The notes beneath the pieces were generated by a model, which made no database searches, was not told the origin of the DNA, and worked only from the letters and a program-made list of their open reading frames with translations. A DNA stretch of 6,103 nucleotides from Actinomycetota bacterium (lineage in GTDB: Bacteria; Actinomycetota; Humimicrobiia; Humimicrobiales; Humimicrobiaceae), in NCBI GenBank assembly GCA_022865545.1, contig JALHTA010000248.1, positions 1 to 6,103 on the forward strand, given 5' to 3'. The translations under genes were made by a program, and so were the position numbers. Positions 6,059 to 6,103 of the stretch are shown here, piece by piece (position 1 is the first letter of the stretch; each line of letters begins with the position of its first letter).

Positions 6059-6103
6059 TTTGGTATACCTCCGAAAATATAAATCATTTCAAACATATTT
6101 TCC
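6055..6103 (-). CDS. Possible 3' end of an unidentified upstream gene
   Basis: From the window edge the minus strand is open in one frame only, reading ENMFEMIYIFGGIPK and ending in TGA at 6057-6055. The stop overlaps the dehydrogenase GTG start as GTGA, the classic 4-nt overlap of translationally coupled genes. The other two frames are closed within this stretch. Only 15 codons are visible, so chance is a real alternative and no family can be named. Confidence 0.35.
   Translation of the reverse strand, partial: ENMFEMIYIFGGIPK
6067..6072 (-). promoter_or_regulatory. Ribosome binding site of the dehydrogenase (decides the GTG start)
   Basis: GGAGGT on the minus strand lies 8 nt before the GTG at 6058, ideal spacing. 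It is the strongest translation signal in the window and supports GTG initiation giving MKALLCYNEKDF, the usual N-terminus of these dehydrogenases. Confidence 0.75.

Noticed and set aside
6060..6069. GGTATACC palindrome beside the dehydrogenase ribosome binding site, resembling GGTATAC at 4801
   Set aside because: The shared seven bases occur in unrelated contexts (spacer before a start codon and toxin codons), so a common operator is not supported.

Overview
The window is an AT-rich bacterial segment in which every recognisable gene lies on the minus strand, so transcription runs from the right end (about 6103) to the left end (1). Ile codons are often ATA and Arg codons often AGA/AGG. The order obg-proB-proA-nadD-yqeK matches a core cluster well known from Firmicutes/Clostridia and several related or uncultivated low-GC lineages. 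I cannot fix the phylum from the sequence; a clostridial-type Firmicute or a candidate lineage such as Atribacterota would fit.

Right part (6103-5042): a zinc-dependent medium-chain dehydrogenase starts with GTG behind a strong ribosome binding site. A short open frame running in from the window edge ends in a 4-nt GTGA overlap with it, so the dehydrogenase is probably the downstream gene of a catabolic operon whose other members lie outside the window.

Middle gap (5041-4712, 330 bp): this is not empty. On the minus strand, 4936-4743 carries a decayed Txe/YoeB-type toxin of the RelE/ParE superfamily. The C-terminal half is unmistakable (SRRINIQHRIVYQV, then after a one-base frameshift IVKVIRMWIHYK and a stop). 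The N-terminal half is shortened and has stop codons. No antitoxin is recognisable. The remaining 105 bp hold only a weak pair of degenerate direct repeats.

Left part (4711-1): obg (ribosome-assembly GTPase), proB and proA (the first two steps of proline synthesis from glutamate), nadD (nicotinate mononucleotide adenylyltransferase, NAD synthesis) and the first 78 codons of yqeK (HD-domain Ap4A hydrolase family) are closely packed with gaps of 40, 64 and 10 nt and then a 17-nt overlap, consistent with one operon. ProB makes gamma-glutamyl phosphate and ProA reduces it to glutamate semialdehyde. The proB-proA gap holds an extended -10-like sequence and a small dyad, so proA-nadD-yqeK may also have an internal promoter.

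The core operon looks ordinary. The main item missed by simple ORF calling is the broken toxin gene directly upstream of obg, where rplU-rpmA often sit in other genomes. I see no RNA genes, CRISPR array, intact mobile element or convincing rho-independent terminator.
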